From: Oscillospiraceae bacterium
Lineage (GTDB): Bacteria; Bacillota; Clostridia; Oscillospirales; Ruminococcaceae
Length of the DNA stretch: 64,000 bases
Direction: 5' to 3'
NCBI GenBank assembly: GCA_004555865.1
Contig: SFJO01000009.1
Location: 1-64,000, forward strand
The position numbers and the translations under genes were made by a program. The number at the start of each line of letters is the position of its first letter. The first letter of the stretch is position 1. Below the pieces are notes generated by a model, which was given only the letters and a program-made list of their open reading frames with translations, did no database searches and was not told where the DNA came from. Shown in pieces: positions 23,511-32,686 of the stretch.

Positions 23511-24704
23511 ATGGCCAATTATGGCAGCGGCAGCAATTGGAATGGCCCGGACGGCGGCAGTCGTCTGCCCTTCAACAACGGCAAGGACATTCCGATCATT
23601 CTGATCATTCTGGCGTTTGTGTTTGCCTGGCCGCTGGGGCTGCTGCTGGTGCTCTATAACATTTTTGGCCGTGAATGGGCCAAAAAGCTGAACCAAAATC
23701 GGGGCTGGCAGAACGGCACGTATTATGCCAGCTACCGGGAGGCCGGGGCGGCAGACAACGGGGGCGAACCGGTCAATGTGCGGGTCCGCCGCCCGGAAAA
23801 GGCCGCCGCGTCGAACCGGAAACCCAAAAAGGCCGGCCGCGGCTGGCCCTTCTGGCTCACGGTGGCGGGCGGTGTCTGCGCCGTGTTTGGCGCGGCTCTG
23901 GCGGCGGAACCGCTGACCTGGCTGCTTACCCTGGGGGTGGATTCCTACACGCTGTCCGAATTGGCCAGCGCCTTGGTTTGGGTAACCAGCGGCGTGGGCC
24001 TGCTCATTGGCGGTGCGATGGGGCGCAAGAGGATGCGCCTATTCACCACCCTGCAGGCCGTGGTGGGCACACGGGACAACATCCCGGTGAGCGAGGTGGC
24101 CGCTGCCCTGGCGCTTGAGCCGGAAAAGGCCCGCAGGCAGCTGAACAAGGCTTTGGATAAGGGGCTGTTTGGCAGCGGGGCCTATCTGGATATGCGCACC
24201 GATACGCTGGTGATCCGGGGCGAAGCACCGCAGCCCGAGAAAAAGGCCGCGGCGGCGGAAAAGCCGGCAGGCGAGAGCCAGTATCAGGCCATTCTGCGCC
24301 AGCTTCGAGAGGTGAACGATGCCATTCCCGGCGAGGAAATGAGCGCGAAGATCGACCGGCTGGAGGCCATCACCGCCAAGATTTTTGCGGCGGCGGAAAA
24401 GGACCCGGAAAAGCTGCCCAAGATGCGCCGCTTCATGGATTATTATCTGCCCACAGCCCTGAAGCTGCTGAATGCGTACAGCCAGTTTGACAGCCAGGGC
24501 GGCGACGGCGAAGTGATCCGTCAGTCCAAGCGGAAGATTGAGCAGACCATGGACGTGCTGGTGGAGGGCTTTGAGAACCAGCTGGACAACCTGTTTGCGG
24601 ACGATGCCCTGGATGTGGAAGCGGACATTCGCGTTTTGCAGAACATGATGGCCCAGGACGGCCTGGGCCAGGACGGCGCGTCCCCCTTCGGCAAGGGCGT
24701 GTGA
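23511..24704 (+). CDS. XpaC-like (5-bromo-4-chloroindolyl phosphate hydrolysis family) membrane protein
   Basis: This 397-residue protein begins with a Gly/Asn-rich tail and a hydrophobic helix (about 27-48), then two more helices (about 108-130 and 150-168). A winged-helix-like stretch (TLQAVVGTRDNIPVSEVAAALALE) and a long helical cytoplasmic domain follow. The C-terminal DYYLPTALKLLNAYSQFD resembles the XpaC family, named after an indicator phenotype and often encoded beside TelA tellurite-resistance proteins. No telA is present here. GGAGG lies before ATG 23511. It has its own promoter and terminator. Confidence 0.78.
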   Translation: MANYGSGSNWNGPDGGSRLPFNNGKDIPIILIILAFVFAWPLGLLLVLYNIFGREWAKKLNQNRGWQNGTYYASYREAGAADNGGEPVNVRVRRPEKAAASNRKPKKAGRGWPFWLTVAGGVCAVFGAALAAEPLTWLLTLGVDSYTLSELASALVWVTSGVGLLIGGAMGRKRMRLFTTLQAVVGTRDNIPVSEVAAALALEPEKARRQLNKALDKGLFGSGAYLDMRTDTLVIRGEAPQPEKKAAAAEKPAGESQYQAILRQLREVNDAIPGEEMSAKIDRLEAITAKIFAAAEKDPEKLPKMRRFMDYYLPTALKLLNAYSQFDSQGGDGEVIRQSKRKIEQTMDVLVEGFENQLDNLFADDALDVEADIRVLQNMMAQDGLGQDGASPFGKGV

Positions 24705-24742
24705 GCACGTGCGCTGTAAATAAAGATTGCAATAAAAAATGA

Positions 24743-24792
24743 AAAAGGCCCGGTGCCGCAAGCTGGTTCAGTCTGCGGCACCGGGCCTTTTT
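24743..24792. terminator. bidirectional terminator after the XpaC-like gene
   Basis: AAAAAGGCCCGGTGCCGCA pairs with TGCGGCACCGGGCCTTTTT (17-19 bases, perfect), with A and T runs outside. Confidence 0.93.
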
Positions 24793-24898
24793 GCGTTTTC
24801 CTTTGTCGGTTGAGGAAAGCGTGAGAATTTCGTTGCAAATGCTTTGAAACAGCCGGCGCGGCCTTTTGCGGGGCGGCCCACCGGCCGACGATGCAGCG

Positions 24899-26443
24899 TT
24901 ATACCAGCCCGGCCTCGGCGTCCTGCGCGGCCTGATTGGCCAGGCGGCGGGCCAAGTCGGCGCGGCGGCTGTCCAGCAGCAGGTTCTGGCTGTACTGGTC
25001 GTAGCGCGCACAGCCGTTTTCGGCGATGAACGGCCCGCTTGCAGGGCCGAGCGACAGCTCGGTGATGAACACCACCATCTCCTGCCCGGGGCCGAATGCC
25101 TTTTCCATAAAGTCGAAGGCGGCTTCCAGGGCACGGCCGGCCTCGGCCGCAGCGGCTTCCCGCTGCTCCACCTGGTGGGTGAAGGCCTCCTGCACCAAGC
25201 CGAAGGCGTCCTCTCCGGTGAGGAACAATTCATCGGCCAGCAGGGCGGCATACTCTTCCAGCCGGGCCTGTGTCTGCTTGTGCAGCTTTGCGTCGGCGGC
25301 GGTGGCAAGGTCGGCCTTCTTCTTCTGGTCAAAGCGGGCCTGCCGGGCGGAGATCTGTGCCCGAAGCAGAGCGGCCGGGGGTTCCTGTCCGTTTACCAGC
25401 GCAGGGCGCAGGCGCTTTAATTCCTGGTACACCTCATCGGTGAGGGAGTCCTGAAACTGGGCGGCCTCAAACCGGGTATTCAACCCGCTCAGCAGCAGGC
25501 TGACCAGGCTCAGCCGCTCGTCGAAGGCGGCATCGAAGGCGCGGGCAAACACCGAGGGTGCGGCCTGTCCGGCCAGAATGGCCTCCACACCGTAGTCGTC
25601 CTGATACTTCTTGTACAGGGAAAGGTATGCCGCAAAATCCCGAGCAATGTCCTCGTGCTGCAGGTACTGGCGCACCACCGGCTCGTCCGCTTCCAGCCCA
25701 AGCCGCTCATAGGTGCGGATGAGGGTGGAGAGGTCCTCCCAGCCGCGGGCGGTGACGAATTGGGTGCCGTCCACGTCCGCCGTCACCTTGTAAAAGTGGT
25801 CGGGCCGCAGCTCCAGATAGGACAAAATGGCCGGGTGGACCCCGTTGGCCCGGGCGTATTCCTTCCAAACGGGCAGGTCAGCCTCCACGTCCATGCGCTT
25901 TACCCGGTCCAGCGTAACAATATCAAACTCCCGCACGCTTTTGTTGTACTCGGGCGGGTTGCCGGCGGCGGCGATGACCCAGCCCTCGGGCAGTTTCTGG
26001 TTGCCGAAGGTTTTGCACTGCAAAAATTGCAGCATGGTGGGGGCCAGCGTCTCGGAGACGCAGTTGATCTCGTCAATGAACAGAATGCCCTGAGAAAGGC
26101 CGGTGTCCTCCATACGCTGGTACACGCTGGCGATGATCTCGCTCATGGTATATTCGGTGACGGAGACGGGTTTGCCGCCGTACTGCCGCTGCTGAATCAT
26201 GGGCAGGCCCACGGCGCTCTGACGGGTGTGGTGGGTGATGGTGTAGGCCACCAGGGCCACGCCCTGTTCCCGGGCGACCTGTTCCATGATCTGGGTCTTG
26301 CCAATGCCCGGCGGGCCCATCAGCAGAATGGGCCGCTGGCGAATGGATGGGATGGCGTACTCGCCGTCCTCATCCCGGCAGAGATAGGCCCGGACCGTAT
26401 TGGCGATTTCCTGTTTGGCACGCTTGATGTTCAAGGCAGTCAA
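24899..26443 (-). CDS. MoxR-type AAA+ ATPase
   Basis: This 514-residue ATPase has Walker A GPPGIGKT (about residues 44-51), Walker B GILFIDEINCV (about 119-129), a sensor-like AAAGNPPEYN and an arginine-finger region, as in MoxR chaperones. MoxR proteins remodel or load metal into partner proteins, most often a VWA-domain protein encoded next door. That is the case here: the VWA-like gene lies 67 bases upstream in the same direction. The last 150 residues are a helical, Ala/Glu-rich extension. Order in the operon is LRR-like, VWA-like, MoxR. Confidence 0.88.
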   Translation of the reverse strand: MTALNIKRAKQEIANTVRAYLCRDEDGEYAIPSIRQRPILLMGPPGIGKTQIMEQVAREQGVALVAYTITHHTRQSAVGLPMIQQRQYGGKPVSVTEYTMSEIIASVYQRMEDTGLSQGILFIDEINCVSETLAPTMLQFLQCKTFGNQKLPEGWVIAAAGNPPEYNKSVREFDIVTLDRVKRMDVEADLPVWKEYARANGVHPAILSYLELRPDHFYKVTADVDGTQFVTARGWEDLSTLIRTYERLGLEADEPVVRQYLQHEDIARDFAAYLSLYKKYQDDYGVEAILAGQAAPSVFARAFDAAFDERLSLVSLLLSGLNTRFEAAQFQDSLTDEVYQELKRLRPALVNGQEPPAALLRAQISARQARFDQKKKADLATAADAKLHKQTQARLEEYAALLADELFLTGEDAFGLVQEAFTHQVEQREAAAAEAGRALEAAFDFMEKAFGPGQEMVVFITELSLGPASGPFIAENGCARYDQYSQNLLLDSRRADLARRLANQAAQDAEAGLV

Positions 26444-26510
26444 CTCCTTTTATGGCAGGGGCCGCGCCCGCAAGCGGGCGGCCCGGTTTCATACAGACGA
26501 AAAAAGACGA

Positions 26511-27848
26511 TCAGTGCGGTGCAGAACCGGCGGAGCCGGCCTTCGGGACAAACTCCCGCTCATCCAGCACCAGCTTCATGGCCCAGGGGGGCAGGTCGGC
26601 ATCTTCGTACTGGCTGCCCAGAAACAGGAAGGCTGCGTCGTAGGCCGGCCGCCGGGCGGGGAACCGCCCCAAACCGTCGGTGAAGTACAAAAGCCCCTTC
26701 AAGTGGTGGAATTCTCCGGCGCAGATCAGTTCATCCACATAGCGGAAAGCGGGGCGGAAATCGGTGCCGCCGCCGCCCACCAGCTGGAAGGCTTCCATGT
26801 AAGCGGCCAGCTGGTCCATGTCGGTGATTTTTTGGTCGGTGCGTACCCGGTCATCGCATTGCAGAATGCGGATGTTGGTGCGGCGGAAAAAGCTCTCGCT
26901 CTGGCGCAGAATGCCATAGGTTTCCCGCAGAAAATTCTTCACCAGCTCGCCGGAGCAGGAGAGGGAGGTGTCCACCACAATAACAAATTCCTCAATTTTG
27001 ATGGTCTCCCGGCTTTCCAGCGGTTCGATCAGGGGCAGATTGCCGTACAGCGAAAGCCCGTAGGAATAAAAACCCAGGTCAAAGCTGTCCGGGTCGGCCT
27101 TCAGCTCTTCCCGAAGCACGGCGAACCGGCGCAGAAAATCCCGGTAGGTGCGGCGGCTTCGATTGGCGGCCTTTACCTGTATGGCCAGGGCTTCGCCGCC
27201 CTGGCCGGGGTCCTTCTGGCGGGTCTCCAGCTCGGTCTGCATCTGCTGGCTCAGGTTTTTCCACTGGTCGGCAGCCTGGCGCGCCTGGGGGCTTTGGTCG
27301 CCGGGCTTGGGCCAGAAGCGATGGTCGTCGGCGCGGAACTCCTTCTGCAGCATGAGCAGCTGCTTTTCATCCAGATGCGCCTCTTCCAGACGGCGGTAAA
27401 TCGGCTCGGCAGCCATGGCGGGCAATGCCTCGCCCAACCGGCGGTAGGTCTCAGTGCGCACCCATCCGGCAATGCGCCGCACACAGGGCAGGTCCAGCCG
27501 GTCGATGCTCCACTCGACGGCGATGTCACAGGCAAGGCTCCACAGCGGCCGGTCGTGGTCCGCAATGAAAAAGGGGTGGCGGAAGATGCAGTGGAGCAGC
27601 TGGTGAAGGTATTCGCGGTTGAGCAGCACCGGATTTTTGGGGAACACCCGAATCAGCCGCTCCGGTTCAGCCAGAAGGCGCAGGCCGTCGGTGCCCATTC
27701 CCCGCACCTGGGCGCTGGGGGTGGGGGTCAGCCCACCGATGGCCAGGCTAAGAAAGCGCAGGTGCAGATACAGCTCGCTGCGGGTCACCTCCAGCACTTC
27801 CAGGGCCATCCGGTCCTGCCATTGGGTCTGGGTTTCGGTTTTGGGCAT
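26511..27848 (-). CDS. VWA-like/DUF2201-type putative metallopeptidase
   Basis: This 445-residue protein combines an N-terminal metallopeptidase-like domain with a C-terminal von Willebrand A-like domain. The segment YLHQLLHCIFRHPF (about residues 79-92) resembles an H-x3-H site and is followed by acidic CDIAVEWSID. FVIVVDTSLSCSGELV (about 310-325) is a MIDAS-like D-x-S-x-S, with the Thr/Asp partners in GGGGTDFRP and YFTDGLG. ATG 27848 has AAAGGAGG upstream; the frame is open further but without a start signal. It pairs with the MoxR ATPase downstream and the LRR-like protein upstream. Function is unknown; metal-dependent remodelling is inferred. Confidence 0.82.
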   Translation of the reverse strand: MPKTETQTQWQDRMALEVLEVTRSELYLHLRFLSLAIGGLTPTPSAQVRGMGTDGLRLLAEPERLIRVFPKNPVLLNREYLHQLLHCIFRHPFFIADHDRPLWSLACDIAVEWSIDRLDLPCVRRIAGWVRTETYRRLGEALPAMAAEPIYRRLEEAHLDEKQLLMLQKEFRADDHRFWPKPGDQSPQARQAADQWKNLSQQMQTELETRQKDPGQGGEALAIQVKAANRSRRTYRDFLRRFAVLREELKADPDSFDLGFYSYGLSLYGNLPLIEPLESRETIKIEEFVIVVDTSLSCSGELVKNFLRETYGILRQSESFFRRTNIRILQCDDRVRTDQKITDMDQLAAYMEAFQLVGGGGTDFRPAFRYVDELICAGEFHHLKGLLYFTDGLGRFPARRPAYDAAFLFLGSQYEDADLPPWAMKLVLDEREFVPKAGSAGSAPH

Positions 27849-27898
27849 TGCGGGCCTCCTTTCCGGCGGCGCATGGATGGGGCGGCGTCTGGTTGGGT

Positions 27899-28867
27899 TC
27901 AGTCGAACGAATAGCTCTTTTTCTTTGGGGCAAAGGCGGCCCGCTGGTGGGCCAGCAGAAGCGCGGCCGCCCGGGGCTTTTCCAGTCGCTGGGCCAGCTG
28001 CCGGGCCTGGTTCAGGTCTTGGGCGGTAAACACGGCAAGGCTGCACAAAAACCGCAGCCCCTCGTCGTCCTCCTCCCGGATGAGCTGCCCGGCCGCCAGA
28101 AAGGCGTGCTCTGCCAGGTAGGCCATGTATTGCCCGCGGGCCTCTTCGGTGAGTGCCACGGGCCAGCGCAGCCGGTCAAAGGCAAGCTCAGCCAGCATGG
28201 TGGGGTCCTCTTCGGCCAGCGCGACCTCAAAGGTGCGGTCGTAGGCGGTGTAGTCCACCACGCCGCGGGTGAAGCACTGGCGGTAGCGGTATCCCTGGCC
28301 GTGAATGCCCCGATTGAAGATGTGGGCCGGGGCGTTTTCCTCCAGCTCTTCCCAGTATTCCGGGTAGCGCAGGGCGGCCAGAACGGTTCCGTTTGGCGCA
28401 AAGGTCAGGCGCAGGTCGGTTTGCAAAGCCCCCAAAAGCGGGGGCAGGCCCGTGGGGGCCTCCGGTGCGGACCGCATGACAAACCGGGTCAGCTGGTGGC
28501 AGTTGGTGAACAGGTCGCTGCCCACCGAGCGCACCTGCGGCCCGAAGGAGAGCTGTTCCAGCTTGCGGCAGTTGTAAAAGGCGGCGTTGCCCAGCACCTG
28601 CAGCGGCTGGGGCAGGCGCACGGTCTGCAAAAAATTCCCGCAGAGAGGCTGGGCCGCCGGGGGCGGGGTGCCGATTTGGGCTGTATGAACCTCGCCCTTC
28701 GGCAGAACCTTGTGTTGGGAGGCGGAAAAGGCGTAGTCGCCGATCTGCACCAGAGGCAGCCCGCCCAACGTGTCCGGCAGGGCGGGGCAGGGCGTTTCAC
28801 CCAGGGCGCGGACCAGATGAGCACCGTCCGGGTGCAGGGTGTATTCCAGAATCAGTCCGCTTTCCAT
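27899..28867 (-). CDS. leucine-rich-repeat-like (BspA-type) protein in the MoxR-VWA operon
   Basis: A 322-residue protein whose N-terminal third resembles BspA-type LRR units: LPLVQIGDYAFSAS, PLQVLGNAAFYNCRKLEQLS and RSVGSDLFTNCHQLTRF. The rest is helical with ankyrin-like spacing (TEEARGQYMAYLAEHAFLAA, DLNQARQLAQRLEKPRAAAL). No signal peptide is present, so it is cytoplasmic, unlike most BspA proteins. ATG 28867 follows AAGGAGGG. It is the first gene of the three-gene unit; a TACAAT -10 lies at 28978-28973 on the minus strand with only a weak -35. It could deliver clients to the MoxR-VWA pair, which is inference. Confidence 0.72.
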   Translation of the reverse strand: MESGLILEYTLHPDGAHLVRALGETPCPALPDTLGGLPLVQIGDYAFSASQHKVLPKGEVHTAQIGTPPPAAQPLCGNFLQTVRLPQPLQVLGNAAFYNCRKLEQLSFGPQVRSVGSDLFTNCHQLTRFVMRSAPEAPTGLPPLLGALQTDLRLTFAPNGTVLAALRYPEYWEELEENAPAHIFNRGIHGQGYRYRQCFTRGVVDYTAYDRTFEVALAEEDPTMLAELAFDRLRWPVALTEEARGQYMAYLAEHAFLAAGQLIREEDDEGLRFLCSLAVFTAQDLNQARQLAQRLEKPRAAALLLAHQRAAFAPKKKSYSFD

Positions 28868-29022
28868 CGGGCAGCGCCCTCCTTCGTGTGAGATGGGAAA
28901 GGGCACGGCGCGCCTGCGCGTGCGCGGTGCCGCCTTGTGTTTCAAAATACAGCATTGCAGAATGCAGGTCTTATTGTACCATATGGGCCGCAAAATCGCC
29001 AGAGAAAGCCACCGTCTGCATA

Positions 29023-29050
29023 GAAAAAAGGCCGCACGGCGTGTGCGGCC
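29023..29050 (-). terminator. rho-independent terminator at the end of the cobalamin operon
   Basis: On the minus strand GGCCGCAC, a short loop and GTGCGGCC are followed by TTTTTT, 7 bases after the carboxypeptidase stop. Confidence 0.92.
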
Positions 29051-29056
29051 CCGAAA

Positions 29057-30388
29057 TCATTTTCTGCGGCGGGCGGCCCGGCGGTGCTTGCGGCGCAGCG
29101 CGAAGGCGGCCGTCAGCAGCAGCACAAACGCAAGCAGCGCCCCGGCGGCGCACAGCCAGCCCCGGTAAGGGGCCAGCCGGTCGCCGTAATACAGGCGGCT
29201 GCTGCGGGCGTAGTTCTGCCGCACCTCCAGCGGAACAGTACCCAGCACCTCGCCGTTCTGTACGAGGTTGATCTGCCCGACCTGCTGGCCGGCGGCCACC
29301 GGGGCCTCCAGCTGTTCCGGCAGATCCACGGCTTCCAGCGTGTACGGCGTATCGCTGCACAAAAGCAGGCCGTCCAGTGCGGCGGCCGGGTAGAGAACGG
29401 CCTCGCCGCTCTCCTCGCACCAGCGCAGGGGAACAGCGGCGGCCGGCTGCTCGGTGCCCGGCGCGCTGCCGATGGAGAAGGCGTCCACCGCCCAGTCCAG
29501 CAGGGCGGCAGCGTCCTGATAGATCTGCTGGCTGCCGTTTTCCAGCTTGCGGTTGGGCTCCCCCAGCAGCACCAGCAGGTAGCGCCCGGTGTCGGTGTTG
29601 GCTGTGGTGACAACGCAGCGCCCGGCGGCGTCGGTAAAGCCGGTTTTCACCCCCTCGGCCCAGGGGCGGTAAAAGGGGGAATCAGGGTTCTGCAGTTGGA
29701 TGGAGGTGCCGATGCGCAGATATTTGCCCGCCGGGGCATCCGGGGTGAGCACCGTCTGGTGTACATTGTCCAGCGGCAGCCACCACTCCTGCGTGGTGCA
29801 GATGGTGCGCAGAACGTCGTTGTTCATGCAGGCTTCGGCAATGCGGGCGAGATCGTGAGCGGTGGAATAATTTCCGACGTCGTACAGGCCGTGGGGGCAG
29901 CTGTACCGGGTGTCCGTGCAGCCCAGCTGCGCGGCCCGCTGGTTCATTTGGGCCACAAAGTCGTCCAAGCTGCCAGCCACCCGCCAAGCGATGGTGCTGG
30001 CGCTGTCGTTGGTGCTGGGCAGCATGGTGCAGTAGGCGAGATCCCGCAGGGTGACCTCCTCGCCTGGCTGCAGGTCGATGTAAGCCCCGTTCTCACTTCG
30101 AATGCGGGCAAACTCCGGGCTGAGTGCCTCGGGCACGGCGAAGGTCTCATCCAGATCCAGGCCGGATTCCGCCAGAAGCAGGCAGGTCATCATCTTGGTC
30201 AGGCTGGCGATGGGCCGCTGCTCGTCGGCGTTCCGCTCATAAATCACGGTGCCGGTGTCCAGGTTTTCCAGGTACACGGCGGCGGCTTCGGGGGCATCCT
30301 CGGGCGGAGTCCATTGGGCAAAGGCCGGGGGCGTAAGCGCAAGGCAAAGGCAAACCGTCAGCGCCAGGGCAAGAATGCGGTGCTTCAT
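29057..30388 (-). CDS. dacF: D-alanyl-D-alanine carboxypeptidase (penicillin-binding protein)
   Basis: This low-molecular-weight PBP trims the terminal D-Ala from peptidoglycan stem peptides outside the cell. The 443-residue protein has a signal peptide (residues 1-24, ending AFA), the active-site SxxK in ASLTKMM (near residue 64), SxN in LPSTNDSAS, KTG in GVKTGFTD, a C-terminal beta domain, and a final membrane helix with a strongly basic end (RRKHRRAARRRK). AAAGGAG precedes the ATG, which overlaps the cbiC stop by 4 bases (ATGA). It is thus the last gene of the cobalamin operon, an odd place for a wall enzyme. Confidence 0.92.
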   Translation of the reverse strand: MKHRILALALTVCLCLALTPPAFAQWTPPEDAPEAAAVYLENLDTGTVIYERNADEQRPIASLTKMMTCLLLAESGLDLDETFAVPEALSPEFARIRSENGAYIDLQPGEEVTLRDLAYCTMLPSTNDSASTIAWRVAGSLDDFVAQMNQRAAQLGCTDTRYSCPHGLYDVGNYSTAHDLARIAEACMNNDVLRTICTTQEWWLPLDNVHQTVLTPDAPAGKYLRIGTSIQLQNPDSPFYRPWAEGVKTGFTDAAGRCVVTTANTDTGRYLLVLLGEPNRKLENGSQQIYQDAAALLDWAVDAFSIGSAPGTEQPAAAVPLRWCEESGEAVLYPAAALDGLLLCSDTPYTLEAVDLPEQLEAPVAAGQQVGQINLVQNGEVLGTVPLEVRQNYARSSRLYYGDRLAPYRGWLCAAGALLAFVLLLTAAFALRRKHRRAARRRK

Positions 30389-31074
30389 GGCGTCTCCTTT
30401 GCTTTCGGCATCGGGGTGCGCCCGCTGGCCAGATACAGCAATGCGTTGCAGATGGCCGCGGCCACGTTGCTGCCGCCCTTGCGGCCCATGGCCGCGATGC
30501 AGGGCACACCCAGTTTGGTGCAGGTGTGCCAGATCAGCTCCTTGCTCTCCACCACGTTCACAAATCCCACCGGCACCCCGACAATCAGCGCCGGGCGGAA
30601 GTGCATATCCTGCTCCATCTGCTCGCTGAGGCGGATGAGGGCCGTGGGGGCGTTGCCCACGGCCACGATGAGGGGGGCATCGGTCAGGGTGCGGGCGGCT
30701 TTGTCCATGCTGGCCACAGCGCGGGTGGTGCCGCCGGTGCGGGCGGCCTCGGCCACGTCCGGGTCGGCCATGTAGCACTCGGCCCGGCCGCCGAAGCGCT
30801 CCAGCACCTGCTTGTTCACTCCGCTGCGGCCCATCTGGGTGTCGGTGAGGATCACGGCCCCGGCCCGGATGGCCGCAAGCCCTTGTTCCACCGCACCCGG
30901 GGTGAAGCGCAGGTTTTGGGCATAGTCAAAGTCGGCCGAGGTGTGAATGGCCCGCTTGACCACCGGCAGCTCCAGCGGGGAGAAATTGGTTTGGCCCATC
31001 TCTTCGGTGATGATGGCGAAGCTGCGGGCTTCAATGTCGCCCGGCAGCACCGGGTGAATGGGAGAAGGCTGCAT
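30385..31074 (-). CDS. cbiC: precorrin-8X/cobalt-precorrin-8 methylmutase
   Basis: CbiC moves a methyl group from C11 to C12 of the ring to give cobyrinate. The 229-residue protein carries the family features: PGDIEARSFAIITEE at the start, the catalytic-His region in VVKRAIHTSADFDY, and DTQMGRSGVNK, GNAPTAL and GVPVGFVNVVESKE. The length is usual. It lies 44 bases after cbiP and overlaps dacF by 4 bases. Confidence 0.95.
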   Translation of the reverse strand: MQPSPIHPVLPGDIEARSFAIITEEMGQTNFSPLELPVVKRAIHTSADFDYAQNLRFTPGAVEQGLAAIRAGAVILTDTQMGRSGVNKQVLERFGGRAECYMADPDVAEAARTGGTTRAVASMDKAARTLTDAPLIVAVGNAPTALIRLSEQMEQDMHFRPALIVGVPVGFVNVVESKELIWHTCTKLGVPCIAAMGRKGGSNVAAAICNALLYLASGRTPMPKAKETP

Positions 31075-31118
31075 AAAAACGCTCCTTTCAAATCCGTTTT
31101 CGGCGGGGCGGCGGGGCG

Positions 31119-32642
31119 TTAATTCCGCCCGCTGCCCTCCATCATGCGATAAATGGCGGGCAGATCCAGGGCGGCCCGCATGGCATCGGCCAGCCGGTCG
31201 TATTGGGTCTCCCGGTAGGCGGCCCAGCTCAGCGCAGGGGCCTGGCCGGGGGTAAGGCCTTTGCGCTCCATCAGCAGGGCGGCCAGGCGGGCGGCCAGGT
31301 CTCCTTCTTCAAACAGGCCGTGAACGTACAGGCCCATCACGTTGTTCCGGCAAACACCGTCCTGCGCGGTGAAGGGGGCCGGGGCCTCGCCGGTGAGGGC
31401 GGCCAGAGGCGCGGCCCCCTCCAGCCGGGCGGTGCTGCCCATGTGAATTTCATAACCGGTAAAGTGTGCGCCGTTCAGGGGGGCGAACAGCCCCTCGGCC
31501 CCGGTGATCTGCCCGGTGACCCGGGTGCGGTGCTTTTCGGCCGCGAATTCCGTGGCGGTGGGCAAAAGCCCCAATCCCCGGCAGCTGGCCCCGGCTTCGC
31601 CCTCGGCCCCGGCGGGGTCACGGACGGTCTGCCCCAGCATCTGGTAGCCGCCGCACACCCCTAAAACGGGAACGCCCCGGCCCGCCAGCTTGAGAAGGGC
31701 GGCTTCCATTCCGCACTGGCGCAGCCAGGCAAGGTCGCCCAGGGTGTTTTTGGTGCCGGGCAGAATGACCAGGTCCGGTTCGCCCAGCGTGCGGGGGTGG
31801 GACACATAGCGCACCCCCAGGCCAGGCTGCTGTTCCAGCGGGGAAAAATCGGTGAAATTGGAGATGTGGGGCAGCCGAATCACCGCCACGTCCACGGCGG
31901 CGGGGGCGACAGTGCGGCCCAAACGGGGGGCAAGGCTGTCCTCATCGTCCACATCCAGCTCCATCCAGGGCACCACGCCGGTGACGGGCACACCGGTAAG
32001 CGCCTCCAGCTGGGCAAGGCCGGGGCGGAGAATTTCCACGTCTCCGCGAAATTTGTTCAGAATCAGGCCCTTAACCCGGGCGCGCTCCTCCGGCTCCAGC
32101 AGGGCAACGGTGCCGTACAGCTGGGCAAACACCCCGCCCCGGTCAATGTCTCCGGCCAGCAGCACCGGGGCGTTGACCAGTTTGGCTAGGCCCATGTTCA
32201 CAATGTCATCGGCCTTCAGGTTGATCTCCGCCGGACTTCCGGCCCCCTCCAGCACGAGCACATCGTATTGGGCGGCCAGCTCGTCGTAAGCTTTAAGAAT
32301 GTGGGGGATCAGCGTTTTTTTCATGCGGAAGTAATCCGCGGCGCTCATCTGCCCCAGCACCTCGCCGTTTACAATGACCTGGCTGCCAGTGTCGCCGGTG
32401 GGTTTGAGCAGAATGGGATTCATGCGCACGTCCGGCTCTACCCCGGCGGCCTGGGCCTGCATCACCTGGGCGCGGCCCATCTCCAGGCCGTCCTTGGTGA
32501 TGAAGCTGTTCAGGGCCATGTTCTGGCTTTTGAAGGGGGCACAGCGCAGACCGTCCTGCTTGAAAATGCGGCAAAGCCCCGCCGCCAGCAGGCTTTTGCC
32601 CGCGCTGGACATGGTGCCCTGCACCATAATGCATCTGGCCAT
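31119..32642 (-). CDS. cbiP: cobyric acid synthase
   Basis: CbiP (CobQ) amidates four side chains of adenosylcobyrinate a,c-diamide using glutamine and ATP. The 507-residue protein has the N-terminal P-loop-like MVQGTMSSAGKS, then the C-terminal amidotransferase domain with nucleophile Cys in VLGVCGGYQMLG and His in GLYVHGLFE. ATG 32642 follows AAGGAG; seven upstream codons are open but unlikely. Confidence 0.95.
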   Translation of the reverse strand: MARCIMVQGTMSSAGKSLLAAGLCRIFKQDGLRCAPFKSQNMALNSFITKDGLEMGRAQVMQAQAAGVEPDVRMNPILLKPTGDTGSQVIVNGEVLGQMSAADYFRMKKTLIPHILKAYDELAAQYDVLVLEGAGSPAEINLKADDIVNMGLAKLVNAPVLLAGDIDRGGVFAQLYGTVALLEPEERARVKGLILNKFRGDVEILRPGLAQLEALTGVPVTGVVPWMELDVDDEDSLAPRLGRTVAPAAVDVAVIRLPHISNFTDFSPLEQQPGLGVRYVSHPRTLGEPDLVILPGTKNTLGDLAWLRQCGMEAALLKLAGRGVPVLGVCGGYQMLGQTVRDPAGAEGEAGASCRGLGLLPTATEFAAEKHRTRVTGQITGAEGLFAPLNGAHFTGYEIHMGSTARLEGAAPLAALTGEAPAPFTAQDGVCRNNVMGLYVHGLFEEGDLAARLAALLMERKGLTPGQAPALSWAAYRETQYDRLADAMRAALDLPAIYRMMEGSGRN

Positions 32643-32686
32643 AAAAATACGCTCCTTTTGCAAAACTTAAAACAGCGGGCGAACGG

